A stretch of 64,000 nucleotides of DNA, taken from Clostridiales bacterium (GTDB lineage Bacteria > Bacillota > Clostridia > Christensenellales > CAG-314). The notes under the pieces were generated by a model. It saw only the letters and a program-made list of their open reading frames with translations. It was not told the origin of the DNA and did not search any database. Both the position numbers and the translations under genes were made by a program. The DNA lies in NCBI GenBank assembly GCA_022508345.1, contig JAFLVK010000001.1, positions 228,371 through 292,370 of the forward strand, read 5' to 3'. Below, piece after piece: positions 51,822 through 61,304 of the stretch (the stretch's first letter is position 1; each line of letters opens with the position of its first letter).

Positions 51822-53020
51822 GTTTTGAGTAACGGTATTGACACCGTAAATGTAATTCGCCCGTTGTGACATTCGGCGGTGATTTTGCCACGGTGAGTGT
51901 GTGTTATTACCTGTGCAATGGACAACCCCAAGCCGTTGCCGGCGTTGCTTTTGTTGCGGGATTCGTCCACGGTGTAAAATCGGTCAAACAGGTGCTCAAG
52001 CTGCTCTTCAGTCAGCTCCTCGCAGTCGTTACTGACACTAATGTGTACGTTTTTGCCTACGTTTTCCACCTCAAGCAATATGTTGCCCGCGCCAATGGAG
52101 TATTTGTTGGCGTTGTCTAGCAATATCGCTACAAGCTGCTTTAGCTGACCGTCGTTTCCGAAAACAATCAAGTCCGACGTTATACTGTAGTTGAAAATCT
52201 TGCCGTTTTCGTACAGAACCGACTCGTGCGACAGCACTATCGTTTCAACACATTCGGAAATGTTTACCTTGTCCATTTGCGCTTTCAAGCCGTCGTCGTT
52301 TTTGGCAAGGAACAGCAAATCGTTTATCAAATCTGCCATACGTTCCGATTCCAAGCGGGTGTTTTCTATCCATTTCTTTTGGCTTTCCACCGTTTCGTCG
52401 CCGTGTGAGGCAATAATTTCCGTATTTGCCATGATGACGGACAACGGCGTTTTCAGCTCGTGCGAAGCGTCGGCAAGGAACTGCTTTTGCTTGTTCCAGC
52501 TTTCCTCAACGGGCGCAAGAGCCACGCGTGCAAGAACGTAACTGATTACAAGATAGCTAATTGAGCCTACAACAAGCGCAATCAGCGTGTAAATCATGTA
52601 CAGCAGCACACCCCTCATGTTGGAATGCCTGTCGTACAGCGCAACTCGTGTAACACCGTCCACCGAACGCTTGGCGTACAGCACACGAACGCTTGCCCAA
52701 CCCTCGTTTTTCTCCTTGGAGACAACCTTTTTCACCACCGACTCGATTTGCTCATCGCTTAAGCGTACGTCCTCGCCGGTAGTTGTCCAAAGCGTGTTGG
52801 CATTGTCCTCGTCGTACTCCACCACGACAACGCCCTTTAGCTTGGATATTTCCAGGTCGCGCAAGCTTTCCTGTTCCACAATACCGTTGAGCCGTATGAT
52901 ACGTTCGTCGTTAATGCGCGCATATCCCGTGCTGAAAACCAACACCATAGCCACAGCAAATACAATACACACGGATACAACATTTATTGCTATTATCTTT
53001 TTGCGAAGCTTGCTAATCAA
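51815..53020 (-). CDS. Sensor histidine kinase
   Basis: 401 residues. Two membrane helices (IIAINVVSVCIVFAVAMVLVF near 9-29 and VLLYMIYTLIALVVGSISYLVISYVL near 143-170) enclose an extracellular sensor region of about 110 residues that I do not recognise. The H box is FLADASHELKTPLSVIMANTEII near 187, the N box VAILLDNANKYS near 296, and the G boxes NAGNGLGLSIAQVI. There is no clear HAMP domain. Its start overlaps the end of the response regulator gene by eight bases, so the pair is one unit. The signal is unknown; neighbouring nuclease and lipoprotein genes could be targets. Confidence 0.92.
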   Translation of the reverse strand: MISKLRKKIIAINVVSVCIVFAVAMVLVFSTGYARINDERIIRLNGIVEQESLRDLEISKLKGVVVVEYDEDNANTLWTTTGEDVRLSDEQIESVVKKVVSKEKNEGWASVRVLYAKRSVDGVTRVALYDRHSNMRGVLLYMIYTLIALVVGSISYLVISYVLARVALAPVEESWNKQKQFLADASHELKTPLSVIMANTEIIASHGDETVESQKKWIENTRLESERMADLINDLLFLAKNDDGLKAQMDKVNISECVETIVLSHESVLYENGKIFNYSITSDLIVFGNDGQLKQLVAILLDNANKYSIGAGNILLEVENVGKNVHISVSNDCEELTEEQLEHLFDRFYTVDESRNKSNAGNGLGLSIAQVITHTHRGKITAECHNGRITFTVSIPLLKTK

Positions 53021-53690
53021 TGGTAGTCTCCAGGTAATAACCGAGCAAACGCTTGGTGCTTATTGTAACCTTGCTTTCAAGGAAGGTGAGCTTTTTGCGC
53101 AAAAAGGACACGTACGCTTCCACGTTGTTTTCCGTGATGTCGCTGTCCAAGCCCCACACCTTGGATATGATTGTGTCCTTGCTTATCACCTGTGTGGGGT
53201 TGCTCAAAAGCAGGCGCATGATTTCGTACTCCTTGGCACCGAGAGACACCACCTTTTGCCCGCATTTGAGCGTGTAATTAGATGTGTCCAGCGTGATGTC
53301 GTTGAATGTCAACTCGTCGTAAACCATATCCGTGCGACGGCGTGTCAAAGCACGAACCCGCGCAAGCAGCTCTTCGGAGGCAAAGGGCTTGGTGAGATAG
53401 TCGTCCGCACCGCAGTCCAAGCCACGCACCCTGTCGTCAACTTCGTCTTTGGCAGTTAACATAAGTACAGGTACGTTGATTTTGTTGCGACGCAAGCGTT
53501 CCACTACTTCAAAGCCGTCCATTTTGGGCAGCATGACGTCCAAAACTACAACGTCGTAATCCCCCTTTTTGGCGTAAAAGTATCCGTCTTCGCCGTCGTA
53601 CACCACGTCTGTTATAAACTTGTTTTGCCTGAATAGCTCACCCAAAGCATCGGCAAGCTTTACTTCGTCATCGACAATCAGTACCTTCAT
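53013..53690 (-). CDS. OmpR/PhoB-family response regulator
   Basis: 225 residues. The receiver domain has the acidic pocket DDE near residue 7, the phosphorylation site VVLDVMLPKMDGFEVV near 51 and KPFASEELLARVRALTRR near 101. The C-terminal winged helix is the OmpR type: YTLKCGQKVVSLGAKEYEIMRLLLSNPTQVISKDTIISKVWG ... NNVEAYVSFLRKKL. CGGAG precedes the ATG. It should be phosphorylated by the kinase encoded next and bind DNA direct repeats; no target site was sought reliably. Confidence 0.94.
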   Translation of the reverse strand: MKVLIVDDEVKLADALGELFRQNKFITDVVYDGEDGYFYAKKGDYDVVVLDVMLPKMDGFEVVERLRRNKINVPVLMLTAKDEVDDRVRGLDCGADDYLTKPFASEELLARVRALTRRRTDMVYDELTFNDITLDTSNYTLKCGQKVVSLGAKEYEIMRLLLSNPTQVISKDTIISKVWGLDSDITENNVEAYVSFLRKKLTFLESKVTISTKRLLGYYLETTID

Positions 53691-53763
53691 TTCTTTGCTC
53701 CGTATTGTTCAGTGTGTGAATATATTACCGTAAGGTTGCGTAACAACGTGAAGTCAACCAAGT

Positions 53764-54969
53764 TCACCCACGTTTGGTCGGAAACACTTTGGCTAGCCCG
53801 CCAATGGATGTTTCGCGGTAGCTTTCGGAAATATCCTTGCCCGTTTCGTACATTGCCTTGACCACAGTATCAAACGAAACCTTGCGGCTGTCCGCAAGAA
53901 AGGTTGCCAGGCTCACGGCGTTGATGGCACGCATTGCGCCTACTGCATTGCGCTCAATGCAGGGTATTTGCACAAGTCCGTTTACGGGGTCGCAGGTCAA
54001 GCCCAGCTGGTGCTCCAACGCAACCTCTGCGCTGTACTCTATTTCGGATAGGGTGTAGCCGTAAAGCTCGGCAAGCCCTGCCGCAGCCATTGCACATGCC
54101 GTGCCAATTTCCGCCTGACAGCCACATTCCGCACCGGAAATGGAAGCGTTTGTTTTGACCACGTTGCCTACAATACCTGCAGTGAGCAGGGCGTGTAATA
54201 TTTCCTCGTCGGTAAAGCCTTGCTGTTCCTTGGCGTACATAAACACCGCAGGTAACACTCCCGATGCTCCGCAAGTGGGCGCGGTGACAACCTTGCCTCC
54301 TGCAGCGTTTTGCTCACCTGCGGCAAAGGCGTAAGCGGAAACTATCCTGTCCTTGCGTGTTTGACGGGCTTCGTCTTCGCGCTCGGTAAGCAGCTTTTTT
54401 GCGCGGCGTTGTACGTTTAGTCCGCCGGGCAGCACTCCCTCGCACTTCAAGCCTTCGTTCACACAGTCCTGCATTGTGTGCCATATCTCTTGCAAAAAGC
54501 TTTCTATGCCATTGCCCTCGCGCATAGCGGCATATTGCCACAAGCGCAAACCGTTTTGCTCGCAGTAGGTTTTTATTTGCTCAAAGGTGTTGTGTTCGTA
54601 AATTTCCGCACCCTCACTGAAGCCCTCGCCCTCAACGCGAATATCTCCGCCGCCTATGCTCAAAATGACCATTTTTACAGGGTCGTGACCTTTCTTGTAT
54701 GCGGCAAATTCCATAGTATTGGGGTGAGAAAAGGAGTGCGACGTTGTGTCAAACCGCACTTCCACCTTGCGATCTCCAAATGCTCTTTCAATTGCCACGT
54801 CCGTGCCGTGACCCTTGCCCGTCATGGCTAAAGAGCCGTACAGCGTTACAACGTAGCTGTCGTACCCGTCGTACTGTGACAAAAACCGTTCCGTTGCCTT
54901 GACAGGTCCCATTGTGTGAGAGCTGGATGGACCTATTCCTATCTTGTATAATTGACGTAAACTTTTCAT
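53764..54969 (-). CDS. sdaA: Iron-sulfur L-serine dehydratase, single-chain
   Basis: 401 residues. It deaminates L-serine to pyruvate and ammonia with a 4Fe-4S cluster. The N-terminal beta domain starts with [19 protein letters not shown], the family signature; the alpha domain holds [13 protein letters not shown] and [25 protein letters not shown], cysteines of the cluster. Bacillus species split the enzyme into two chains (SdaAA and SdaAB); here it is fused, as in enterobacteria, and shorter than the ~455-residue E. coli form. A promoter inside the end of the upstream FGGY gene drives it, giving a leader of about 100 bases. Confidence 0.93.
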   Translation of the reverse strand: MKSLRQLYKIGIGPSSSHTMGPVKATERFLSQYDGYDSYVVTLYGSLAMTGKGHGTDVAIERAFGDRKVEVRFDTTSHSFSHPNTMEFAAYKKGHDPVKMVILSIGGGDIRVEGEGFSEGAEIYEHNTFEQIKTYCEQNGLRLWQYAAMREGNGIESFLQEIWHTMQDCVNEGLKCEGVLPGGLNVQRRAKKLLTEREDEARQTRKDRIVSAYAFAAGEQNAAGGKVVTAPTCGASGVLPAVFMYAKEQQGFTDEEILHALLTAGIVGNVVKTNASISGAECGCQAEIGTACAMAAAGLAELYGYTLSEIEYSAEVALEHQLGLTCDPVNGLVQIPCIERNAVGAMRAINAVSLATFLADSRKVSFDTVVKAMYETGKDISESYRETSIGGLAKVFPTKRG

Positions 54970-55067
54970 AACTCCTCCGACCAGACGTGCGTGGGCTTGG
55001 TTGACTTACGCAACATTGCGCTTACGCAAGGTCGCAAAGATTTGATACACGCCCGAACTTTGCGGAC

Positions 55068-55096
55068 ATTATATAGCAATCTTTTTACTTTTCCAA
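55068..55096 (-). promoter_or_regulatory. Promoter of sdaA, overlapping the FGGY gene end
   Basis: TTGGAA, 17 bases, TATAAT on the minus strand; the -35 lies in the last codons of the FGGY gene. The region 54970-55067 holds no gene. Confidence 0.5.
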
Positions 55097-56614
55097 ATGC
55101 TTGTAGAACTTGCGTAGCTTGCGATACATCTTGAGGTAGATGTTGTAGAATATGTCGTCGTACACCTTTGCCCTTTCGGGGTTGGGCGTAAAGGTGTCGG
55201 TGTAGCGCACCATTTGCTTTACTGCTTCGCGCTCATTGGCAAATACTCCCTGTGACATGAATGTTACCATTGCAGCACCCAAGCCTGTTGTTTCGTAGGT
55301 TTGCGCACGCTTGACGGGACGTCCGAAAATATCTGCTGCTATCTGGCAAATCACGTCGCTTTGCGATCCGCCACCGGAAATTGTGATGTAATCTATCTTT
55401 TGTCTGCCCCTCTTTTCCATGCGCTCCAAGGCTTCGCGAAGAGCGAAATCTATGCCCTCGATGATTGCCCTGTACATGTGCGCGCGGCTGTGGAAATCGG
55501 AAAAGCCGATTATCGCACCCCTTGCCTCGGGAGTTGTGAGCCCTGCCTGCCAAAACGGTTGCAGCACCAAGCCGTCACACCCTGCGGGGATGTTGGCTAT
55601 TTCCTCGTTCATCAGCTCTTCCACGCTTCTGCACGTAGCCTGTGCGCGTTCTTCGAAAATTTCAGCAAAGTTTTGCTTGAACCAGCTAATCATCCAGTAA
55701 CCGCGGAATATTTGTGTTTCGGGGTTGTAGTAGTCCTTCAAGACCGACGGATACGCAGGCATAAAGGGCTCCGGTTCAAAGTACTTCTTGGTGGAAAACT
55801 GAATGGAGCTTGCCGTGCCAAACGACACGCTTGCAACATTGCGGTCAACGCAACCGTTGCCCAATGTCTCACAGCCCTTGTCCGAACCGCTGGCAATTAC
55901 CTTGAGCCCCTGGGGCAAGCCGCTAAGCTTTGACATTTGGTCAGATATTGTACCAATCACGTCACCCGGGTTGCACACGGGAACCATCATTTCCAAGGGC
56001 ATTTCGTACACGGGGTACAGCAACGCGCTCTTGGTGTGCCATTTGCGTTTTTTGTAGTCGAAGGGCTGCAGCCCTATCGTTGCCGCGTAGGAATCGGTGA
56101 GATTGCCCGTCAGGCGGTAGTTGAGATAGACGGATATGTGCACCACCTTGTTAACCCTTGCCCACAGCTCGGGCTCGTGTTGTTGTATCCAGCGAGTTTT
56201 TATCTTTTTGCGGATGGCTTTGATAGCGCCGTCCATGCCTACCAGCTTCAAGCAAAAGCGGGTGAAAAGCGGTATGTTTTTGTATTCGACGGCGGCTTTG
56301 CGTTGGTCGCTCCACAGTATGCAATCGCGCAAAGGCTTGTTGTCTGCATCCAGCAGCACCGCCGTGTCGCGGAAGGTGTCCACCGACATGGCAATTACAC
56401 TGCGCATCAATTCGGGAGCTTTTGCGTTTATCGCATTTGTTATCTGACAAAGCACGTCGAAATAGCTATCGGCAGACGCTTCCACAAAGCCGTTAGCTTT
56501 ACTCTTGTAGGGCTCGTACTTTACCTGCTCCTTGATAAGCAGGTTGCCCTTGTCGTCGAAAATTATTCCACGCATACTTTGCGAACCGACGTCTATTACC
56601 AACACGTTACTCAT
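55085..56614 (-). CDS. FGGY-family carbohydrate kinase
   Basis: 509 residues, the length of xylulokinase-like kinases. It phosphorylates a sugar or polyol at the expense of ATP. ATP-binding start VLVIDVGSQSMRGIIFDDKGN; FRDTAVLLDADNKPLRDCILWSDQR near 85 is the sugar-binding segment; GSDKGCETLGNGCVDRNVASVSFGTASS near 250 and ISGGGSQSDVICQIAADIFGRPVKR near 418 are the FGGY signatures. The substrate cannot be told from sequence alone. No transporter or isomerase gene lies beside it. The gene starts at 56614 after AGGAGG-like sequence. Confidence 0.88.
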   Translation of the reverse strand: MSNVLVIDVGSQSMRGIIFDDKGNLLIKEQVKYEPYKSKANGFVEASADSYFDVLCQITNAINAKAPELMRSVIAMSVDTFRDTAVLLDADNKPLRDCILWSDQRKAAVEYKNIPLFTRFCLKLVGMDGAIKAIRKKIKTRWIQQHEPELWARVNKVVHISVYLNYRLTGNLTDSYAATIGLQPFDYKKRKWHTKSALLYPVYEMPLEMMVPVCNPGDVIGTISDQMSKLSGLPQGLKVIASGSDKGCETLGNGCVDRNVASVSFGTASSIQFSTKKYFEPEPFMPAYPSVLKDYYNPETQIFRGYWMISWFKQNFAEIFEERAQATCRSVEELMNEEIANIPAGCDGLVLQPFWQAGLTTPEARGAIIGFSDFHSRAHMYRAIIEGIDFALREALERMEKRGRQKIDYITISGGGSQSDVICQIAADIFGRPVKRAQTYETTGLGAAMVTFMSQGVFANEREAVKQMVRYTDTFTPNPERAKVYDDIFYNIYLKMYRKLRKFYKHLEK

Positions 56615-56643
56615 TTGTGTTCCTCCGTATTTCCCAATTCAGT

Positions 56644-57300
56644 TTATTTTTCGTCAAAAGGATTTTGGCCATATTCCGTTTTGTAGCCCCCATTTGCACC
56701 GGGACGCATGGCGTTGGGGTAATGAATGTCGCTCTTGATGTCCATTGTCACCTTTTGCAAAGCGTTGCCGATTCTGTACGGCTCGTCAACATCCCACAAA
56801 ACGCCGGAATTAACCGAGGCATTTACGTAGATGTCGCCCACACGGAAAATCCTGTCGATGATGCCCACCTTGACGTTGACGGAATCGATTTCCGCGTAGT
56901 TGATAAACTTGAAGTCGATACCGACAACGCCCGAACGGATGATAATGCGCTTGTCGGTGATGGCGTATTCCAAGTTTTTCACTTCTCGCGTTGCCTTGAC
57001 GGTTTTACCAATCCATATCCACACCGGGGCAAGATGTATCAGGAAAAATGGCACAACAAACCCCAGCAATGCCAAAGGTATGTTTCCGCTTGCCATTCCC
57101 GTTGCGATAAAGCCAATAAAAAATCCGTCTACTGCCATCCACAGGAGTGCTATCGGCAACATCTTGAGCATGGAAGCAAGCACGTACGACTTTGCATTGG
57201 GTTGCCCCCTCCACAACACCTTTTCGTTGGGGTCAACAATGTCATCGATACTGTTTTTCTGCATGGCGTTTTCGTAAAAATATCTTTCATCAATTTGCAT
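56644..57300 (-). CDS. PH domain-containing membrane protein (bPH_2 type)
   Basis: 218 residues. Starts with a polar segment containing DPNEKVLWRGQPNAKSYVLAS, the conserved W-G-P motif before the first helix of YdbT/YdbS-like proteins. Two membrane helices follow (about 50-70 and 75-98), then EYAITDKRIIIRSGVVGIDFKFINYAEIDSVNVKVGIIDRIFRVGDIYVN, a bacterial PH domain with the typical Y-x-IT-x-xRI and V-G-x-I-Y-V motifs. The C-terminal 40 residues are polar. Such proteins are thought to act at the membrane; role unknown. It ends 29 bases before the FGGY start, so the two may be co-transcribed. Confidence 0.8.
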   Translation of the reverse strand: MQIDERYFYENAMQKNSIDDIVDPNEKVLWRGQPNAKSYVLASMLKMLPIALLWMAVDGFFIGFIATGMASGNIPLALLGFVVPFFLIHLAPVWIWIGKTVKATREVKNLEYAITDKRIIIRSGVVGIDFKFINYAEIDSVNVKVGIIDRIFRVGDIYVNASVNSGVLWDVDEPYRIGNALQKVTMDIKSDIHYPNAMRPGANGGYKTEYGQNPFDEK

Positions 57301-57469
57301 AGTTTGTCTCCGTAATATCTTTAGTATATGTTACAACATTTATATTAGCAAGTCAACTAACATATTGCAAAAGCACCTCACGCTTGGTTGGCACAGTTAA
57401 GTTGACAAATGAAACAAGGTGGTTTAACATATCATAACATAAAACAGTTTGTTAGTTTTGAGGTAATCA

Positions 57470-58861
57470 GTGGACACAACGCAGTTACACTACAAAAAAA
57501 TGACGGAAACGCCCGTCGCCAAGCTTGTTGTGCGCTTGGGGATACCAACTACCGTTTCCATGCTCATAACAAGCATTTACAACATGGCGGACACCTATTT
57601 TGTCGGGACCCTCGGCAAAAGCGCGCAGGGTGCCATTGGCATACTGTTTACGCTGCAGTCCATCATTCAAGCCGTGGCTTTTATGCTGGGGCACGGGTCG
57701 GGTACATACGTTTCCAAAGAACTGGCAAACAAGGATGTAAACAAAGCCTCCGCCTACGTTTCGTCGGCGTTCTTCCTGGGTGGAGCAATAGGCTTGATTT
57801 TTGCGGCAGTTGGGCTGGCGGTGCTGTCGCCCTTCATGAAGCTACTGGGCTCAACGGATACGATACTGCCCTACGCCAAGCAATACGGAATGTGGGTGCT
57901 GATATCCTGTCCGTTCATGATTTGCAGCTTGATACTCAACAACAACCTGCGCTACGAGGGCAAGGCGTTTTACGCAATGATTGGGCTTGTTTCGGGCGGA
58001 ATACTGAACATGGGTATGGATGCCGTGTTCATTCGCGTGTGTAACCTTGGGGTGTTCGGCGCGGGAATGGCAACGGCGATTTCCCAGATAATCAGCTTTA
58101 CAATACTGTTGATACTGTACTTCAAGACGGCGCAAAGCAGCATATCCTTGCGCAACATAAGCAGGCAATTCAAGCTGTATTTACAGATTTTCAAAAACGG
58201 TTTGCCGTCGCTCATACGCCAGGGGCTCAATTCCATAAGTAGCGGACTGCTCAACAAGCTTGCAGGCACCTACGGCGCACAGATTAGCCACGAAATGGCA
58301 GACGCAGCCATCGACGCAATGACGGTGGTAAACAGGATATCCAACTTCGTCATGTGCGTGGGCATGGGCATAAGCCAAGGCTTGCAACCGGTTGCGTCCT
58401 TCAACTACCAGGCAAAAAAATACGCAAGAGTAAAACGTGCACTACTTGTGACACTACTGATAACCTGGGGCTGCATTGTTGTGCTGGGTGTGCCTGTTGC
58501 ATGCGCACCACGGTTTTTCGTAAGCTTGTTCCAGCATGAAGAAATGGTACTTGATTTTGCTACACCTGCAATGCTGTACGCAATGATAGGGCAGCTATTT
58601 GTTCCGCTGTTTATCCCACTGAATATGATGTTCCAAAGCATACGCAAATCGGGCATGGCGTCCTTTTTGGCTATGCTGCGGAGCGGGCTGCTGTTTATCC
58701 CGATACTGTTTGCCACCACTGCGATGTTTGGACTTACGGGCATACAAATATCCCAACCCATTGCCGACGTACTGACAGGCTTAGTAAGCTTGCCGATACT
58801 GATACACTTTTTCAAAACAACCCCAAGTACCGACCAAACGGACGAAGAAAAACAACCGTAG
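57470..58861 (+). CDS. MATE-family efflux transporter
   Basis: 463 residues from GTG at 57470, with GAGG upstream. Twelve membrane helices in two halves. LVVRLGIPTTVSMLITSIYNMADTYFVGTLGKSAQGAIGI is the family N-terminal motif (with the conserved aspartate in the first half), and SFNYQAKKYARVKRALLVTLLITWG near 300 marks the second half. MATE exporters expel cationic drugs or dyes using sodium or proton gradients; the substrate is unknown. The cytoplasmic tail is rich in T, D, E and K. No other gene on the plus strand directly follows. Confidence 0.9.
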   Translation: MDTTQLHYKKMTETPVAKLVVRLGIPTTVSMLITSIYNMADTYFVGTLGKSAQGAIGILFTLQSIIQAVAFMLGHGSGTYVSKELANKDVNKASAYVSSAFFLGGAIGLIFAAVGLAVLSPFMKLLGSTDTILPYAKQYGMWVLISCPFMICSLILNNNLRYEGKAFYAMIGLVSGGILNMGMDAVFIRVCNLGVFGAGMATAISQIISFTILLILYFKTAQSSISLRNISRQFKLYLQIFKNGLPSLIRQGLNSISSGLLNKLAGTYGAQISHEMADAAIDAMTVVNRISNFVMCVGMGISQGLQPVASFNYQAKKYARVKRALLVTLLITWGCIVVLGVPVACAPRFFVSLFQHEEMVLDFATPAMLYAMIGQLFVPLFIPLNMMFQSIRKSGMASFLAMLRSGLLFIPILFATTAMFGLTGIQISQPIADVLTGLVSLPILIHFFKTTPSTDQTDEEKQP

Positions 58862-58867
58862 ATTGTT

Positions 58868-59425
58868 CTACGGTTGTTTTGTATTGAACCAGGTCATAAA
58901 TTCGGTGAACTGCTTTTTCAGCTCCTGCTCCGTGCCGTTGTTAAGCACATAGTAATCTGCCTTGGCGATTGGACCGCCCTTTTCGGAGTTTTCTATCTCG
59001 GCGATGTCGCGACTGTCCACCATTTCTGCCGAAAGCGGACGAATGGGTCGAGATTTTAGCCGCTGTTTCCTAACTTCGCTGTTTGTTACAACTGCCAGTA
59101 TTACCAGGTTGTCACCCAAAAGCTCCTTCAAGATTACGTACTCCGACCAGCTGTACAAGCCGTCCAGCACCACATTGCCCTTGGCCAGTTTTTCGAGAAT
59201 TTCATCCTTCAAGATTACGGCAAAGGCACCCATGCCAAGGTCTTGCCGCAGCTTTTCGCGAATTTCGCGCTCGTTGGCTTCCGTTACGGGGATTCCGTTC
59301 TTTTTGAGCTGCGACACTGCCACTCCACCGAAATAAACGCTACTCCAGCCCATATCCGTAAAGTAACTGCACATCACGCTCTTTCCGGAACCGCACATTC
59401 CAACAACTGCCACTGCTTTGTTCAT
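58868..59425 (-). CDS. P-loop nucleotide kinase-like protein (dephospho-CoA-kinase type)
   Basis: 185 residues. Walker A VVGMCGSGKSVMCSYF near residue 6, a lid/substrate segment LDGLYSWSEYVILKELLG near 93 and a positively charged RKQRLKSRPIRPLSAEMVDSRDIAEIE near 125-150 give the AAA_18/dephospho-CoA-kinase fold. The last part VLNNGTEQELKKQFTEFM fits small kinases and UPF0200-like proteins. The substrate is not identifiable; UPF0200 proteins have no known function. It overlaps no neighbour and is convergent with the MATE gene, with a seven-base gap. Confidence 0.7.
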   Translation of the reverse strand: MNKAVAVVGMCGSGKSVMCSYFTDMGWSSVYFGGVAVSQLKKNGIPVTEANEREIREKLRQDLGMGAFAVILKDEILEKLAKGNVVLDGLYSWSEYVILKELLGDNLVILAVVTNSEVRKQRLKSRPIRPLSAEMVDSRDIAEIENSEKGGPIAKADYYVLNNGTEQELKKQFTEFMTWFNTKQP

Positions 59426-59541
59426 AAAATTCTCCTATCCTTTTGTCACGTATTAGTGTACAACAAAAAGCAAAACTTCGCAAGTGAACAAGCTAACTTG
59501 CCGAAAAATAATTTGCTGAATGGAGTTGATTTAATATTCCA

Positions 59542-59570
59542 TTGACATTGACGTGTGTATATTGTATAAT
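59542..59570 (+). promoter_or_regulatory. Promoter of the MarR gene
   Basis: TTGACA, 17 bases, TATAAT; full consensus hexamers, 25 bases before the start. A second TTGAC overlaps the -35. Confidence 0.8.
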
Positions 59571-59594
59571 CTTGGATATACTTAGGAGAAACGT

Positions 59595-60035
59595 ATGAGT
59601 AAAAGTATTTCGGAATTGGCGGATCTGATTTTTGCCTATTATCCCAAAATGCGCAAGGTGTACAGGAGCCTTGTATCCATCAAGGATATACCAATATCCT
59701 TGACGCAATTGACCTGCATATACATCATTGACCAGCGAGACGGGCTGTCCATGTCGGAGCTGGCGGATGATTTGTGCATGAGCAACCAACAGCTTACAAA
59801 AATTGTGGACGCACTGGTAGACTTGGAGCTGGTGGAACGTGTTTGCGACCCGTTGAACCGCAGAAAGTTTTTCGCCAAGCCCACGGAAAAGGGCAAGAAC
59901 ATGCTTGCGTCGTTAAAGACGGAGGTAGACAAAAAGCTGAGCTACGCACTGCGCAAGAAATCTCCCGACGAAATTGACAAGCTGTACGACAACTTTGCAT
60001 ACGTGGCAAGCTATTTGGGCTTTAAGGGAGAATAA
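59595..60035 (+). CDS. MarR-family transcriptional regulator
   Basis: 146 residues. The winged helix-turn-helix reads LTQLTCIYIIDQRDGLSMSELADDLCMSNQQLTKIVDALVDLELVERVCDPLNRRKFFAKPTEKGKNML, with the family signature D-x-R-R-x-F in the wing. The N- and C-terminal helices (LADLIFAYYPKMRKVYRS; EIDKLYDNFAYVASYLG) form the dimer interface. MarR proteins sense small aromatic ligands and repress efflux genes; the MATE gene lies near, separated by a kinase gene on the other strand. AGGAGAAACGT precedes the ATG. A strong terminator follows. Confidence 0.92.
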   Translation: MSKSISELADLIFAYYPKMRKVYRSLVSIKDIPISLTQLTCIYIIDQRDGLSMSELADDLCMSNQQLTKIVDALVDLELVERVCDPLNRRKFFAKPTEKGKNMLASLKTEVDKKLSYALRKKSPDEIDKLYDNFAYVASYLGFKGE

Positions 60036-60050
60036 AAATAACAAAAAAAT

Positions 60051-60083
60051 AAGAGATTGGGTTTTTGCCCAATCTCTTTTTTA
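60051..60083. terminator. Bidirectional terminator
   Basis: AAGAGATTGGG-TTTTTG-CCCAATCTCTTTTTT between the MarR gene and the convergent YcxB-like gene. Confidence 0.88.
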
Positions 60084-61184
60084 TTTGCGGTTTACCGCTG
60101 CGTTTAAGATGTCGTAAAGCTTTTTTGTGCTGTCCGTTAGCGGAACGGGTAACACTTCTTTCGACTTGAAATCTACAAAGAAGAAATCTGCAAACAAACT
60201 CACTTTTTCCATGTCGGCAAGGCGGAAATACACGCGAGTATCACGAAGAATATTGACAACCACTATGCCTTGGTCGTACAGCTCTACGCGTTGCATGCAT
60301 TGTCCGTCCTTCGATTGCTGCTGGAAGTAGTTACTGCCACTTATTTTACCGCTTTTGTTTTTGTTGACGTAAACAACGAGAGACAACGCCGTTAGAACCG
60401 CGAAAAGTACAGCAAATATCAAATTAGCTGTTGAAATCTGCTGGCTCTTGAGGTAGTCCGTTACCGTTATAAACAAAAAAAATGCTGTGAATCCCGCCAA
60501 AATTATTGTTGATGCCAAAAGCATACGAAACCGTACGGAAATAACCTTGGTAAGCATAGATACTGCCTGTTGCTCGCTCAGCTCGTACTCAAAGCTCAGT
60601 GCGTTGCTTTGCAAGGGGATATCAGGCTGTTGGGTTGTTTTTTCCTCAACCAAATGGCTTTCGTCACTTTTCGATTGGCTAGGCAAATCTGCTACGCTTG
60701 CCTTTCCCGTCAGCACGTCGTACAGTAGCTGCGTATTCTCGTCAAGCGGAACCGCCCACTTAACCTTTGCGTTGGTGGTCACTACGAAAAAGCCTTTGTA
60801 TTTTTTAACCGATGCAATATCACGCCTGTTTGTCCTGGTAACATTTTGACGGGATACGTTGCGGATAATCAATTCCTCGTCTGTTACTTCCGCCTGTTGA
60901 ATTACCACACCATTGTCGCTGTACATGGTAAAGCTCTTGGATAGTTGCCTGCGAACTCCCACAACCATGGTAACAACCATTGCCGCCAACAGTATCACAA
61001 GGAATACTATGCCCATAACAAGTATTACCAAGTCGGTTTTTTGTGTGACCATGTTGGAAATGACTGAACCCATTATCCAAGCGTATGCTGCTAACAAAAC
61101 ACCGAATATTATAGCATAAAACCACCAGACGAGTCTTAGCGACATCTTTCTGTATGTCTTTTCGTCGTATTTAAATTCTATCAT
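60081..61184 (-). CDS. Membrane protein with two YcxB-like halves
   Basis: 367 residues with internal duplication. The first half (about 1-165) has two membrane helices (WWFYAIIFGVLLAAYAWIMGSV and LVILVMGIVFLVILLAAMVVTMVVG) and a cytosolic domain IRNVSRQNVTRTNRRDIASVKKYKGFFVVTTNAKVKWAVPL. The second half (about 195-367) has helices (LASTIILAGFTAFFLFITVT; FAVLFAVLTALSLVVYV) and RDTRVYFRLADMEKVSLFADFFFVDFKSKEVLPVPL. The pattern of a strand-rich domain ending in VPL is that of YcxB-like proteins, here present twice with an intact linker. Function unknown. Confidence 0.65.
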   Translation of the reverse strand: MIEFKYDEKTYRKMSLRLVWWFYAIIFGVLLAAYAWIMGSVISNMVTQKTDLVILVMGIVFLVILLAAMVVTMVVGVRRQLSKSFTMYSDNGVVIQQAEVTDEELIIRNVSRQNVTRTNRRDIASVKKYKGFFVVTTNAKVKWAVPLDENTQLLYDVLTGKASVADLPSQSKSDESHLVEEKTTQQPDIPLQSNALSFEYELSEQQAVSMLTKVISVRFRMLLASTIILAGFTAFFLFITVTDYLKSQQISTANLIFAVLFAVLTALSLVVYVNKNKSGKISGSNYFQQQSKDGQCMQRVELYDQGIVVVNILRDTRVYFRLADMEKVSLFADFFFVDFKSKEVLPVPLTDSTKKLYDILNAAVNRK

Positions 61185-61304
61185 ATATTTTTTTCAATCT
61201 CCTTGCGTAATGATAATTGTATCACAAAATGTCAATATAGTAAATACCTACTTACTTTTAGCATAAGAATACTTAGTTAGTTTAAACCTAAATCGGGAGC
61301 ATAT

